Assembly (NCBI GenBank): GCA_024404095.1
Contig: JAKSQO010000004.1
Span: forward strand, 57,673-121,672
Length of the DNA: 64,000 bases
Source of the DNA: Clostridia bacterium
GTDB taxonomy: Bacteria; Bacillota; Clostridia; Oscillospirales; Acutalibacteraceae
Direction of reading: 5' to 3'
Shown here: one piece after another, positions 35,129-43,625 of the stretch
How positions within the stretch are numbered: the stretch's first letter is position 1
Layout: every line of letters begins with the position of its first letter
Position numbers and translations under genes: made by a program
The notes under the pieces: generated by a model
The model's database searches: none
Seen by the model: the letters and a program-made list of their open reading frames with translations, nothing else
What the model was told of the DNA's origin: nothing

Positions 35129-36607
35129 TTAAACGAGTCTGCCGCAGTTGTCAAAGATGCGGTCGAAACGTGAAATTGCGTCGTCGATTGACTCCTCGTC
35201 ATATGCAGCACTTGTGTAAAGACGGCTGCCTGCGAGAGTAACCATACCCTCTGCCATGTAAGCGGCACCCATGTGCTCCATTTCCTTCTGACGTGCGCTT
35301 GTCTGCTTGAGAATGTTGGGGATTTCCCACGGCTTTGACCAGTCGATTGCGAAGTGCATTGTACCAACTGTATCAAGATGGCAAACTGAGCCCTGATTGA
35401 AAGCAACGAACGGAAGGTTGTGTCTTTCGATTGACTTCTGAATACCCTTGATAAGTCTGTCACCCATCTGACCTGCCTTTTCACAGGCATTTGTTCTCTC
35501 AATTTCGCAGATTGCGTGGTAACCTGCAACACAGGAAATAGGTGTTGCAGCCATTGTACCGCCGCACATTGCCTTCTTAACCTTCTTACCTGAAGAATCA
35601 AGACCTGCACCGAGGTGAGCCATAACATCTCTGTGACCGCCGATTCCGCCTGCGCCGGGATAACCGCCTGCGATAATCTTACCGAAGATTGTGATATCGG
35701 GATCAATTCCGAAGTAGCCCTGTGCACCTGAAAGACCGATACGGAAGCCTGTAACAACCTCGTCACAGATGAGAAGTGCGCCGTACTTGCGGCAGAGAGC
35801 CTCAACACCCTTAACAAAAGCCTTGCTTACGGGACGTGTACCGCTCTCGGGACCGATAGCCTCAATAAATACGCCGGCTGTACCGCCGATAAGCTCGTTC
35901 TTCTTAAGCTTTCTCTCAAGATCCTCAAGGTCGCCGGGGAAGAATTCATCTGTGTGCTTAAATACGAACATCGGAACGCCCTTTGACTGGAGGTTCTTTG
36001 TTCCGGGAACACGCATACCGTAAGCCATCTGATCAGACCAGCCGTGATATGCACCGCCCATTTTAAGTATGTTCTTCTTGCCTGTTGCAAGACGTGCTAC
36101 ACGAACAGCGCACATGCATGCCTCAGTACCTGAACCGAGCATACGGAACATTTCAACTGATGGAACGCACTCGGAAATCTTGTTTGCGAGCTTGTACTCA
36201 TATTCGTGGAAAAGACCTGTTGAAGGGCCGCAGTCATTGAGAAGCTCGATAACCTTCTCACGAACAGCGTCGGGATTGCTTCCGATAATTGTCGGACCGC
36301 CTGCCTGAAGAAAGTCGTAATATTCGTTTCCGTCTATATCGTAGAGTTTGTTATCCTTAGCCTTTGTGAAAACAAGGGGGAACGGATAGTTGAATGCAAG
36401 GTTATGCTGAACACCGCCGGGAATTCTGCCCTTAGCGATTTCAATCATTTCCTTTGATTTTGTACACTTCTTTGCGTAGTATTCTTCTTCGTATTTCTTA
36501 AGTGCCTCAGGCTTAATACTGTAAATCGGCTTTTTGATAAGACCGTCAAGCTGTTTTGTTACAGCGTCAGCATCGAGATACTTTGAAATTGCAAAATTAT
36601 TGCCCAT
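35129..36607 (-). CDS. Class III aminotransferase, glutamate-1-semialdehyde aminomutase-like
   Basis: This 492-residue PLP enzyme has the class III fold. Features are the N-terminal RIPGGVQHNLAFNYP, ADP-like loop GSGTEACMCAVRVAR, KMGGAYHGWSDQM, PLP aspartate in LLICDEVVTGFRIG and the Schiff-base lysine in TIFGKIIAGGYPGAGGIGG. This resembles glutamate-1-semialdehyde aminomutase, but no tetrapyrrole gene is near and the neighbourhood (aldolase, FGGY kinase, Gfo/Idh) suggests an amino-sugar or keto-sugar substrate. ATG at 36607 follows a GGAGG; the longer frame from 36667 has no ribosome binding site. It is divergent from the kinase gene. Confidence 0.88.
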   Translation of the reverse strand: MGNNFAISKYLDADAVTKQLDGLIKKPIYSIKPEALKKYEEEYYAKKCTKSKEMIEIAKGRIPGGVQHNLAFNYPFPLVFTKAKDNKLYDIDGNEYYDFLQAGGPTIIGSNPDAVREKVIELLNDCGPSTGLFHEYEYKLANKISECVPSVEMFRMLGSGTEACMCAVRVARLATGKKNILKMGGAYHGWSDQMAYGMRVPGTKNLQSKGVPMFVFKHTDEFFPGDLEDLERKLKKNELIGGTAGVFIEAIGPESGTRPVSKAFVKGVEALCRKYGALLICDEVVTGFRIGLSGAQGYFGIDPDITIFGKIIAGGYPGAGGIGGHRDVMAHLGAGLDSSGKKVKKAMCGGTMAATPISCVAGYHAICEIERTNACEKAGQMGDRLIKGIQKSIERHNLPFVAFNQGSVCHLDTVGTMHFAIDWSKPWEIPNILKQTSARQKEMEHMGAAYMAEGMVTLAGSRLYTSAAYDEESIDDAISRFDRIFDNCGRLV

Positions 36608-36715
36608 TTTTATGTCCTCCGTATATTTATTCAGCCAAAACTGCTGTGTTCCAAACAAGTATAACATAATGAAATGCGTTTTTAAACAATTTTTTCAAAT
36701 TTCTTCAAAAATTTT

Positions 36716-36744
36716 TTTACAAATCAATTTTTTTGTGTTACAAT
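36716..36744 (+). promoter_or_regulatory. Promoter of the FGGY kinase gene
   Basis: TTTACA (36716-36721) and TACAAT (36739-36744) have a 17-base spacer. The surrounding 36655-36780 stretch is very AT-rich. Confidence 0.7.
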
Positions 36745-36794
36745 ATAACAAATCATCGGTAATTCTTGTATGCCGAAAGATGGAGGAGTAAATT

Positions 36795-38390
36795 ATGGGT
36801 GTTTATGTTATTGCGTATGATGTAGGTACAACAGGTCTTAAAACCTGTCTTTTTGAAATTGATAAAACAATTAAGCCGATTACCAATGCTTACGGTTCAT
36901 ACAATCTTTATATGGTTGAAAACGGCGGTGCGGAGCAGGACGGTGACGAGTGGTGGAATGCGATGTGCACCACTACAAAGGAGATATTTACAAAATGTGA
37001 TGTAACTCCCGACCAGATTGCAGGTATTTCTTTCTGCTCACAGATGCAGGCTCTCGTTCTTGTTGACAAGGACGGAAACACAGTCCGTCGACCGATGAGC
37101 TATATGGATCAGCGTGCTAAGGAAGAACTTAAAAAATATATGGCATACGGAATTCAGATTGCAGGCGCAAATCTTATTCCTCTGTTAAAATCACTTGTTG
37201 TAACAGGTGCGGTTTCCTGTAGTGTTAAGGACCCTGTATATAAGTATAAGTGGGTTGAAAATCACGAGCCCGAAAACTTTAAGAAAGCTTACAAGTGGCT
37301 TGATGTTAAGGATTTCCTTATTTCACGCTGCACAGATAAATTCACAATGACTCAGGACTCAGCCTTTGCGACACTTCTTTATGATACCCGTAAGGGCAAA
37401 GAGGGCTGGAGCAAGACTGTTGCCGATATATTCAAGGTCAATATGAATCATCTGCCCGAGATTATCAAGTCAACCGACAAGGTTGGCGGTATTACTGCGA
37501 AGGCGGCTGAACAGCTCGGACTTAAAGAGGGCACACCTGTTTTCGGCGGCGGCGGTGACGCTTCACTTATCGGTGTCGGTGCAGGCAGCGGCAGTGTCGG
37601 TGATACTCACATTTACTCAGGCACTTCAGGCTGGGTCGGCACAGTTGTCGATAAACAGCTTGTTGACACATCCGCTATGATTGCGGCTATTGTCGGCGCA
37701 GACCCAAACAGCTTTAATTACTTTGCTGAAATGGAAACAGCGGGCAAGTGCCTTGAATGGGTTCGTGACCATCTCTGTCTTGATGAAATCGGTATGTTCA
37801 TTGAAAAGAAAAACATTACCGAGGGTACGGAAAAAGAATACACGAGCCTTTATGATTATATGTCAGAGGTTATTGACAGTGTTCCTGCAGGTGCAGGCGG
37901 AGTTATCTTTACTCCTTGGCTTCACGGCAACCGCTGTCCGTTTGAGGATCCTAATGCCGCAGGTATGTTCTTTAATATTAACATTGATACAGGCAAATCC
38001 GAGATGCTCCGTTCTGTAATTGAGGGCGTTTGCTACCACCAGAGATGGATGCTCGAGCAGGAGGGCAAGAAGGTTAAGACAAGCGATACAATCCGCTTTG
38101 TCGGCGGCGGTGCTCTTTCAAGCGTAACCTGTCAGATTCTTGCAGATGTTACAGGTAAGAATATCGAAACAGTTAACCGTCCGCAGGATGTCGGCGCTGT
38201 CGGCGCGGCGGCTGTTATCGGTATCGGTCTCGGAGTTATCGGTGATATCTCAGATGTCAAAAAGTTTGTTCCTGCTGTCAAGACATACAAGCCCAATAAG
38301 GCTAACAAGGCAGTATATGATAAGAACTTTGAAGTTTTCAAAACACTTTACAAGAATAATAAGGAAGCCTTCAAAGCTCTTAACGGCTAA
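36795..38390 (+). CDS. FGGY family carbohydrate kinase, xylulokinase-like
   Basis: This 531-residue sugar kinase has the two-domain actin-like fold. The phosphate-1 loop is AYDVGTTGLKTCLFE, PMSYMDQRA lies in the sugar site, VFGGGGDASLIGVGAGSG forms the phosphate-2 region and IRFVGGGALSSVTCQILADVTGK the adenosine motif. Substrates of such kinases are ketoses or polyols; xylulose is only a guess. GGAGGA stands before the ATG. The gene is divergent from the aminotransferase and followed, after a terminator, by an oxidoreductase with its own promoter. These genes probably form one catabolic locus. Confidence 0.9.
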   Translation: MGVYVIAYDVGTTGLKTCLFEIDKTIKPITNAYGSYNLYMVENGGAEQDGDEWWNAMCTTTKEIFTKCDVTPDQIAGISFCSQMQALVLVDKDGNTVRRPMSYMDQRAKEELKKYMAYGIQIAGANLIPLLKSLVVTGAVSCSVKDPVYKYKWVENHEPENFKKAYKWLDVKDFLISRCTDKFTMTQDSAFATLLYDTRKGKEGWSKTVADIFKVNMNHLPEIIKSTDKVGGITAKAAEQLGLKEGTPVFGGGGDASLIGVGAGSGSVGDTHIYSGTSGWVGTVVDKQLVDTSAMIAAIVGADPNSFNYFAEMETAGKCLEWVRDHLCLDEIGMFIEKKNITEGTEKEYTSLYDYMSEVIDSVPAGAGGVIFTPWLHGNRCPFEDPNAAGMFFNINIDTGKSEMLRSVIEGVCYHQRWMLEQEGKKVKTSDTIRFVGGGALSSVTCQILADVTGKNIETVNRPQDVGAVGAAAVIGIGLGVIGDISDVKKFVPAVKTYKPNKANKAVYDKNFEVFKTLYKNNKEAFKALNG

Positions 38391-38400
38391 TGAGTACATT

Positions 38401-38430
38401 AAGGCGGTCAGCTTGACCGCCTTTTTTCTT
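38401..38430 (+). terminator. Terminator of the kinase gene
   Basis: GGCGGTCA/TGACCGCC with a three-base loop, followed by six thymines. Confidence 0.9.
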
Positions 38431-38451
38431 TTGCAATTTTTGATTTGAATA

Positions 38452-38479
38452 TTGAAATAATTTCTCTCTATGGTATAAT
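38452..38479 (+). promoter_or_regulatory. Promoter of the Gfo/Idh gene
   Basis: TTGAAA at 38452-38457 and TATAAT at 38474-38479 are 16 bases apart, and the -10 box is preceded by TGG. Confidence 0.65.
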
Positions 38480-38500
38480 TACTTTCAAGAGGTGTTTAAA

Positions 38501-39733
38501 ATGAAAGATAAAATCAAAGTTGGTGTAATCGGTGTCGGCGGCAGAGGCAACGGCATGGTTGGCACAATCAATAAAATGAACGAGGATGTTCAGATAATCG
38601 GTGTCTGTGACCTTTATCAGGACAGAGTTGAAGATGCTCAGAAAAAGGTTGAGGAAGATACAGGCTTCAAGCCGTTCGGTACTACTGATTATCATGAAAT
38701 CCTCAAGCTTGAGGGACTCGACAGCGTTTACATTGCAAGCGACTGGGAGATGCACGTGCGCATTGCGATTGATTCAATGAAGGCGGGTATTCCTGCGGCT
38801 ATGGAGGTCGGCGGTGCTTACACACTTGAGGAGTGCTGGGAGCTTGTTGATACATACGAAAAAACAGGCGTATGGGCAATGATGATGGAAAACTGCTGCT
38901 ACGGTGAGCGTGAAATGATGGTTCACAATATGGTTCGCAGCGGACTTTTCGGAAAGATTGTTTTCTGCTCGGGTCAGTATGCTCATGACTTGCGTAATGA
39001 GGTCAGCTACGGCACAAAAAATCGCCATTACAGACTTCGCAACTACCTGTCAAGAAACTGCGAAAACTATCCCACACACGAGCTTGGTCCTATCGCAAAG
39101 ATTCTTGAAATTAACCGCGGCAACAGAATGGTTTCAATGGCATCCTATTGCTCAGGCTCATACGGACTTAAGGAATATGTAAAGGAGCACGAGGATCTTC
39201 ATGAGGAGCTTCTCGGCAAGGAGTTTGCTCAGGCTGACGTTGTTAAGACTATCATTAACACCGAGCGTGGTGAGCTTATCGAGCTTACACTTGATACAAC
39301 TCTTCCCCGTTATTACAGCCGTGGATTTACCGTAAGAGGTACAAAGGGGCTTTATCAGGAGGACGGCGACACAATCTATCTTGACGAAGAAGAATACAGA
39401 AAGAACGAGTGGGAGCAGAAAAACTTCTGGGGAAAAGCTGAGGAGTTTGAGGATGAGTACCATTCTGATCTGTGGAAGAATACAACCGAGGAAATGCTCA
39501 AAGCAGGTCACGGCGGAATGGACTGGCACGTTCTTCGTGCATGGGTTGAATCCGTTAAGACAGATGCTCTGCCTCCGATTGATGTCTATGATGCCGCTGC
39601 CTGGATGAGCATAACTGCTCTGAGCGAACAGTCAATCAAGAACGGCGGACAGACAGTTGAAATTCCCGATTTCACACGCGGCAAGTATAAGAACCGTGAA
39701 CCTCTCGCGGATAACGATTATGCTATTAAATAA
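38501..39733 (+). CDS. Gfo/Idh/MocA family oxidoreductase
   Basis: This 410-residue NAD(P)-dependent dehydrogenase acts on sugars or their derivatives. The Rossmann loop is VGVIGVGGRGNGMV at residues 6-19. The family's lysine motif (usually E-K-P) is replaced by AAMEVGGAYTLEECWEL, so the usual catalytic lysine is not obvious. HELGPIAKILEINRGNR contains the second conserved histidine, and GGMDWHVLRAWVESVKTD follows. The start at 38501 is eight bases from GAGG; a GTG at 38492 overlaps that site. Some members of this branch act as glycosidases or on GalNAc-type substrates. The secreted phosphoesterase follows after 15 bases. Confidence 0.85.
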   Translation: MKDKIKVGVIGVGGRGNGMVGTINKMNEDVQIIGVCDLYQDRVEDAQKKVEEDTGFKPFGTTDYHEILKLEGLDSVYIASDWEMHVRIAIDSMKAGIPAAMEVGGAYTLEECWELVDTYEKTGVWAMMMENCCYGEREMMVHNMVRSGLFGKIVFCSGQYAHDLRNEVSYGTKNRHYRLRNYLSRNCENYPTHELGPIAKILEINRGNRMVSMASYCSGSYGLKEYVKEHEDLHEELLGKEFAQADVVKTIINTERGELIELTLDTTLPRYYSRGFTVRGTKGLYQEDGDTIYLDEEEYRKNEWEQKNFWGKAEEFEDEYHSDLWKNTTEEMLKAGHGGMDWHVLRAWVESVKTDALPPIDVYDAAAWMSITALSEQSIKNGGQTVEIPDFTRGKYKNREPLADNDYAIK

Positions 39734-39748
39734 ATCGGAGGAGAATAT

Positions 39749-41032
39749 ATGAACGGCTTTATTTCATTCGTTCTTGCATTTTTTACTTTCTTTGCATCTA
39801 TTGTAAACACATTTACCCCCGTAAAAGTACCTGAGGACAAGACGGATTTTACCCCTGTAATCCGTTTTATGGTTGCAAGCGACACTCACGTCGGAAGCGC
39901 AGGCGACATACTCTGTATGCGTGTCAACAAGGCGCTCAAGCTCAGCTATGCTATTGCTGAGGCGGATAAGGAATACAACAATCTTGATGCGGTTGTTTTT
40001 TGCGGTGATGTAACCGATAACGGTCGACGTGATCAGTTCTGCGGCTTCCAGTCAACAATCAACTCTGCACTTCGTGACGGCACTCAGTACATTGCGCTTC
40101 TTGCAAAGTCACATGACGGAAGTACACTTGATAAAGGCTCACTTGAATACTTTAAGTCAATTTCGGGTCTTGAAAATGATATTCATACTGTTATAAACGG
40201 CTATCATTTCATCACACTTTCAGCCTCAAAAACACCCGGCGAGCATTACAGCGAGTATCAGCGCGAGTGGCTTAAGGCTCAGCTTGACGCCGCTGTTAAG
40301 GATGATCCGTCAAAGCCGATTTTTGTTGCACATCACGAGCACGTTGAGGATACAGTTTACGGCAGTCGTGATGTTGACGGCTGGGGAATTGATTATTTCC
40401 GTGATATCTTCAATCAGTATCCGCAGATTGTTCATTTCTCAGGTCATTCTCACTATCCTGTAAATGATCCCCGTTCAATCTGGCAGGGCGAGTTCACAGC
40501 TGTAGGCACAGGTGCAATCAAGTACCTTGAATTTACTGTTGACAGCGAAAGAAAAATTCACCCGAGCGGATATAAGCAGGAATCCGAATTCTGGATTGTC
40601 GAGGTTGACGCTAACAACCGCATCCGACTTCGTGCATACGACCTTATGGAACAGAAGATGCTCACCGAGTATATTATTGATGGTCCTTTGAGCCGTGATT
40701 TTACACCTGAAAAGCAGGAGGCAAAGTCATCAGCTCCTGTTTTCACTTCTGATAAAGTCAAGGTTAGCCACCCATTCGGTTCATACAAGGTTAAGGTTGA
40801 CAGAGCGGATTCAACTGACGGAATGCCTGTTGTGCTTTACAGAGCATATGTTCTTGACAAGGACGGAAACGAGCTCGGTATGAGCTGGAAAATGCCGAAA
40901 TATTATTCATATACTCTTGACGATAACGAAACAATCAAAATCGGTAAGCTTCCCGACGGTGCGGCTTCAATTAAGGTTGTTGCCGAAAACGCTTACGGAA
41001 TGCAGTCAGAACCGTTGAAAGTAACTCTTTAA
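39749..41032 (+). CDS. Secreted metallophosphoesterase
   Basis: This 427-residue calcineurin-like phosphoesterase begins with a hydrophobic signal segment (ISFVLAFFTFFASIV, residues 4-18). Metal ligands are in MVASDTHVGSAGD, VVFCGDVTDNG, FVAHHEHVED and HFSGHSHYPVNDP. The last 90 residues, from about 335, form a beta-rich domain resembling fibronectin type III, ending in IKVVAENAYGMQSEPLKV. A GGAGG site precedes it. It is probably co-transcribed with the oxidoreductase. Substrate is unknown; a secreted or anchored location is inferred. Confidence 0.85.
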   Translation: MNGFISFVLAFFTFFASIVNTFTPVKVPEDKTDFTPVIRFMVASDTHVGSAGDILCMRVNKALKLSYAIAEADKEYNNLDAVVFCGDVTDNGRRDQFCGFQSTINSALRDGTQYIALLAKSHDGSTLDKGSLEYFKSISGLENDIHTVINGYHFITLSASKTPGEHYSEYQREWLKAQLDAAVKDDPSKPIFVAHHEHVEDTVYGSRDVDGWGIDYFRDIFNQYPQIVHFSGHSHYPVNDPRSIWQGEFTAVGTGAIKYLEFTVDSERKIHPSGYKQESEFWIVEVDANNRIRLRAYDLMEQKMLTEYIIDGPLSRDFTPEKQEAKSSAPVFTSDKVKVSHPFGSYKVKVDRADSTDGMPVVLYRAYVLDKDGNELGMSWKMPKYYSYTLDDNETIKIGKLPDGAASIKVVAENAYGMQSEPLKVTL

Positions 41033-41040
41033 TATCAATA

Positions 41041-41068
41041 AACCGTGTGTCTTTCGGCGCACGGTTTT
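41041..41068 (+). terminator. Terminator after the phosphoesterase gene
   Basis: AACCGTG/CACGGTT pair around a loop and TTTTAT follows. Confidence 0.75.
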
Positions 41069-41124
41069 ATATTTGTACGGAATATAATGGTGGGCAAGCC
41101 GGTAGAAAAAGTAAAAAGATTACA

Positions 41125-41168
41125 AAATGTTACAAAAATTCTAAAAATGTCATAATTTTGTAACATTT
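41125..41168 (+). promoter_or_regulatory. Inverted repeat upstream of the dockerin-lysozyme gene
   Basis: AAATGTTACAAAAATT (41125-41140) and AATTTTGTAACATTT (41154-41168) are near-perfect inverted arms 13 bases apart. A possible -35 TTGTAA lies in the right arm, with GATACT at 41182-41187 as -10. A bound repressor here would cover the promoter. Confidence 0.45.
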
Positions 41169-41225
41169 ATATGCTATAAACGATACTGTCGTAAGTCGGC
41201 AAATTAGACTGAAAGGTATTTGATT

Positions 41226-41987
41226 ATGACTATATCGAAAAAAATCAAAAGAGTTTTTACAGCATTTCTTGCGGTTATAATGATGCTGGCGGTTATTCCG
41301 TTTACATCTTCAGCTGCGACCGCAGATATTCAGACAATTTTTGACTTCCTTGTAAATGATATGGGACTTACTCCTGCCGCTGCGTGCGGTGTGCTTGCAA
41401 ACATTCAGTATGAGTCCGATTTTAACTACAATCTTTCAGGTGATAACGGAACAAGCTACGGTATCTGTCAGTGGCACAATGAAAGACTTACAAATATGAA
41501 GAACTACTGTTCAAAGAACGGCTATGACTGGAAATCTCTTGACGGTCAGCTCAACTTCCTCAAGTATGAGCTTGCTACAAACAAGAGTGACACAGGCTAC
41601 ATAATAGACAAGCTTAAAAGTGCTGAGAATACAGCAGACGGTGCATATAAGGCAGGCTATGACTGGTGCTATTATTTTGAGCGCCCTGCTAATAAAACAG
41701 CAAAGTCTGAAAATCGCGGCGCAAGAGCAAGAGATTACTATTGGCCGAAGTACGGTGCGAATGCGCTGAGCGCACCCAAGGTGAATCTCGGTGACGTCAA
41801 TAATGACGGCAAAATCAATTCAAGTGACGCTTTGATTGTCTGCCAGGCTTCGGTAGGTGTAAAGACACTTACTTCAACTCAGACTAAGGCCGCTGATATT
41901 GATAAAAACGGAAAAATCACATCTTCAGATTCGCTTATCATTCTGAACATTTCAGCAGGCAAGGAAAGCATTAAAAGCTATATGTAA
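41226..41987 (+). CDS. Secreted phage-tail-type lysozyme with C-terminal dockerin
   Basis: This 253-residue secreted protein has a signal peptide (KKIKRVFTAFLAVIMMLAVIPF, cleavage likely after SSAA, about residue 31). Residues 33-175 match the phage_tail_lysozyme domain: MGLTPAAACGVLANIQYESDFN supplies the glutamate and SYGICQWHNERL the family hallmark. Residues 190-250 are a dockerin with two calcium-binding repeats, GDVNNDGKINSSDAL and ADIDKNGKITSSDSL. The dockerin predicts attachment to a cohesin scaffold. Peptidoglycan is the expected substrate. ATG at 41226 is nine bases from AAAGG. A strong terminator follows. Confidence 0.88.
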   Translation: MTISKKIKRVFTAFLAVIMMLAVIPFTSSAATADIQTIFDFLVNDMGLTPAAACGVLANIQYESDFNYNLSGDNGTSYGICQWHNERLTNMKNYCSKNGYDWKSLDGQLNFLKYELATNKSDTGYIIDKLKSAENTADGAYKAGYDWCYYFERPANKTAKSENRGARARDYYWPKYGANALSAPKVNLGDVNNDGKINSSDALIVCQASVGVKTLTSTQTKAADIDKNGKITSSDSLIILNISAGKESIKSYM

Positions 41988-41991
41988 GATT

Positions 41992-42019
41992 AAGGACGGA
42001 GTTTTGCTCCGTCCTTTTT
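41992..42019 (+). terminator. Terminator of the dockerin-lysozyme gene
   Basis: AAGGACGGAG/CTCCGTCCTT with a TTTTG loop and a five-base T-run. Confidence 0.9.
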
Positions 42020-42031
42020 AAATGTTTTTTA

Positions 42032-42060
42032 TTGACATTTGTATAACAAAGTGCTAAAAT
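42032..42060 (+). promoter_or_regulatory. Promoter of the FAD dehydrogenase gene
   Basis: TTGACA (42032-42037) and TAAAAT (42055-42060) have a 17-base spacer; transcription should start near 42067. Confidence 0.85.
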
Positions 42061-42083
42061 AGATTGTAACGAGATTGATTTAT

Positions 42084-42133
42084 CCGATACATCAGTCCAT
42101 TACGATGGGCTTGAGGTATCGGTTATTTTTTTT
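42084..42133 (+). promoter_or_regulatory. Terminator-like hairpin in the FAD dehydrogenase leader
   Basis: CCGATAC (42084-42090) pairs with GTATCGG (42116-42122), enclosing TCA/TGA and CCAT/ATGG stems. A run of eight thymines at 42126-42133 ends directly at the GGAGG ribosome binding site (42134-42138). It lies between the promoter and the gene it precedes, so it acts either as an attenuator or as the end of a roughly 65-base RNA. Confidence 0.7.
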
Positions 42134-42145
42134 GGAGGTTATAAA

Positions 42146-43537
42146 ATGAAAACAGATGTTGTAATTGTCGGCGCAGGTCCTGCGGGTATTTTCACAGCAA
42201 TTGAAATGATTCGCAAAGGTACAAAAAAACACATAACAATCGTTGAAAAGGGTCAGTCCGTTGAGAACAGACAGTGCCCTAAAAAACTGACAAATAAATG
42301 CATGAACTGCAAGCCCTACTGCCATATTACAACAGGCTTTTCGGGCGCAGGTGCATTCTCTGACGGCAAGCTCTCGCTCAGCTATGAGGTTGGCGGTGAC
42401 CTTCCGACACTTATCGGTGAAAATCTTGCACAGGAAACAATAAATTATACTGACAGTATCTATCTTGAATTCGGCGCAGATACAAAGGTTGAGGGCGTAG
42501 GCAACAGAGAAGCTGTTCGTGAAATTCGTGCGCGCGCAATTCAGGCAGGTCTTAAGCTCGTTGACTGCCCTATCCGTCATATGGGTACGGAAAAGGCTCA
42601 GGATATCTATCTCTCAATTGAAAATTATCTTGCTGAAAACGGGGTTGATATGCTTTTCGGGTACGAATGCACCAACATTATTCTTGAAGGAACAAAGTGC
42701 AACGGCGTATATATTACGGATAAGCACGGTAAGGAAACAGAAATCCGTGCAGGCGAAACAATTATCGCAACAGGTCGCCGCGGCGCTGAGTGGCTTGAAA
42801 AAATCTGCGGCGAGCACGATATCGCTCATCTTCCCGGTACAGTTGATATCGGTGTCCGTGTTGAGGTCAGAAACGAGGTTATTGAAAAGGTTAACGATGT
42901 GCTTTATGAATCAAAGCTTATCGGTTATCCGAGACCGTTTAAAAACAAGGTTCGTACATTCTGCCAGAACCCGGGCGGATTTGTTAGCCAGGAGAACTAT
43001 GACAATGATCTTGCTGTTGTTAACGGTCACAGCTATAAGGAACTGAAATCTGACAACACAAACCTTGCAATCCTTTGCTCGCATAATTTCTCATATCCGT
43101 TCAATCAGCCTATTGCATATGCTCAGAAGGTTGGCGAGCTGACAAATATGCTTGGTACAGGTCACATCCTTGTTCAGCGTTTCGGCGATATCCTTGACGG
43201 AAAGAGAACATGGGAAAAGGAGCTTCACCATTCCAACCTCAAGCCCACACTTCCCGATGCGGTTGCGGGCGATATCACAGCAGCTATGCCGTACCGTGCG
43301 ATGACAAACATTATCAACTTTATTCAGGCTGTTGACCATGTTGCTCCGGGATTTGCTTCATATGAAACTTTGCTCTATTCCCCCGAGCTTAAGTTTTACA
43401 GTAACCGTGTTAAGATGGACGAGCATTTCAATACAAATGTCGAGCATCTCCACTGTCTCGGTGACTCAAGCGGTTGGACAAGAGGTCTTATGATGGCATC
43501 GGTAATGGGTGTTCTGATGGGACGAGAGATTTATTGA
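42146..43537 (+). CDS. FAD-dependent dehydrogenase (COG2509 type)
   Basis: This 463-residue flavoprotein has the N-terminal dinucleotide loop VVIVGAGPAGIFTAIEM (residues 5-21). Next comes a cysteine-rich stretch, RQCPKKLTNKCMNCKPYCHITTGFSGAGAFSDGKLSLS, characteristic of the uncharacterised FAD-dependent dehydrogenase group. FAD contacts recur in ETIIATGRRGAEW and in the C-terminal HCLGDSSGWTRGLMMASVMGVLMGR. The four cysteines might hold a metal or cluster. The reaction is unknown. It is a single-gene unit with a strong promoter and a terminator-like leader hairpin. Confidence 0.88.
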   Translation: MKTDVVIVGAGPAGIFTAIEMIRKGTKKHITIVEKGQSVENRQCPKKLTNKCMNCKPYCHITTGFSGAGAFSDGKLSLSYEVGGDLPTLIGENLAQETINYTDSIYLEFGADTKVEGVGNREAVREIRARAIQAGLKLVDCPIRHMGTEKAQDIYLSIENYLAENGVDMLFGYECTNIILEGTKCNGVYITDKHGKETEIRAGETIIATGRRGAEWLEKICGEHDIAHLPGTVDIGVRVEVRNEVIEKVNDVLYESKLIGYPRPFKNKVRTFCQNPGGFVSQENYDNDLAVVNGHSYKELKSDNTNLAILCSHNFSYPFNQPIAYAQKVGELTNMLGTGHILVQRFGDILDGKRTWEKELHHSNLKPTLPDAVAGDITAAMPYRAMTNIINFIQAVDHVAPGFASYETLLYSPELKFYSNRVKMDEHFNTNVEHLHCLGDSSGWTRGLMMASVMGVLMGREIY

Positions 43538-43579
43538 TTTGTAAACAGTCATTTTAATTTTATTAAGAAAAACTAATTA

Positions 43580-43621
43580 AAAATGCACCTCAGAAGCGTT
43601 TGGCTTTTGAAGTGCATTTTT
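43580..43621. terminator. Bidirectional terminator
   Basis: AAAATGCAC/GTGCATTTT with partial pairing inside (TCAGAAGC with GGCTTTTGA) separates two converging genes. Confidence 0.8.
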
Positions 43622-43625
43622 GTGT

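Noticed and set aside
35129..36607. hemL (glutamate-1-semialdehyde aminomutase) as a firm name
   Set aside because: The fold matches, but no tetrapyrrole genes are nearby and the context is sugar metabolism, so a symbol was withheld.
41226..41987. Phage-tail-type lysozyme as evidence of a prophage
   Set aside because: It has a signal peptide and a dockerin and no phage structural genes are near; it is a host secreted enzyme.
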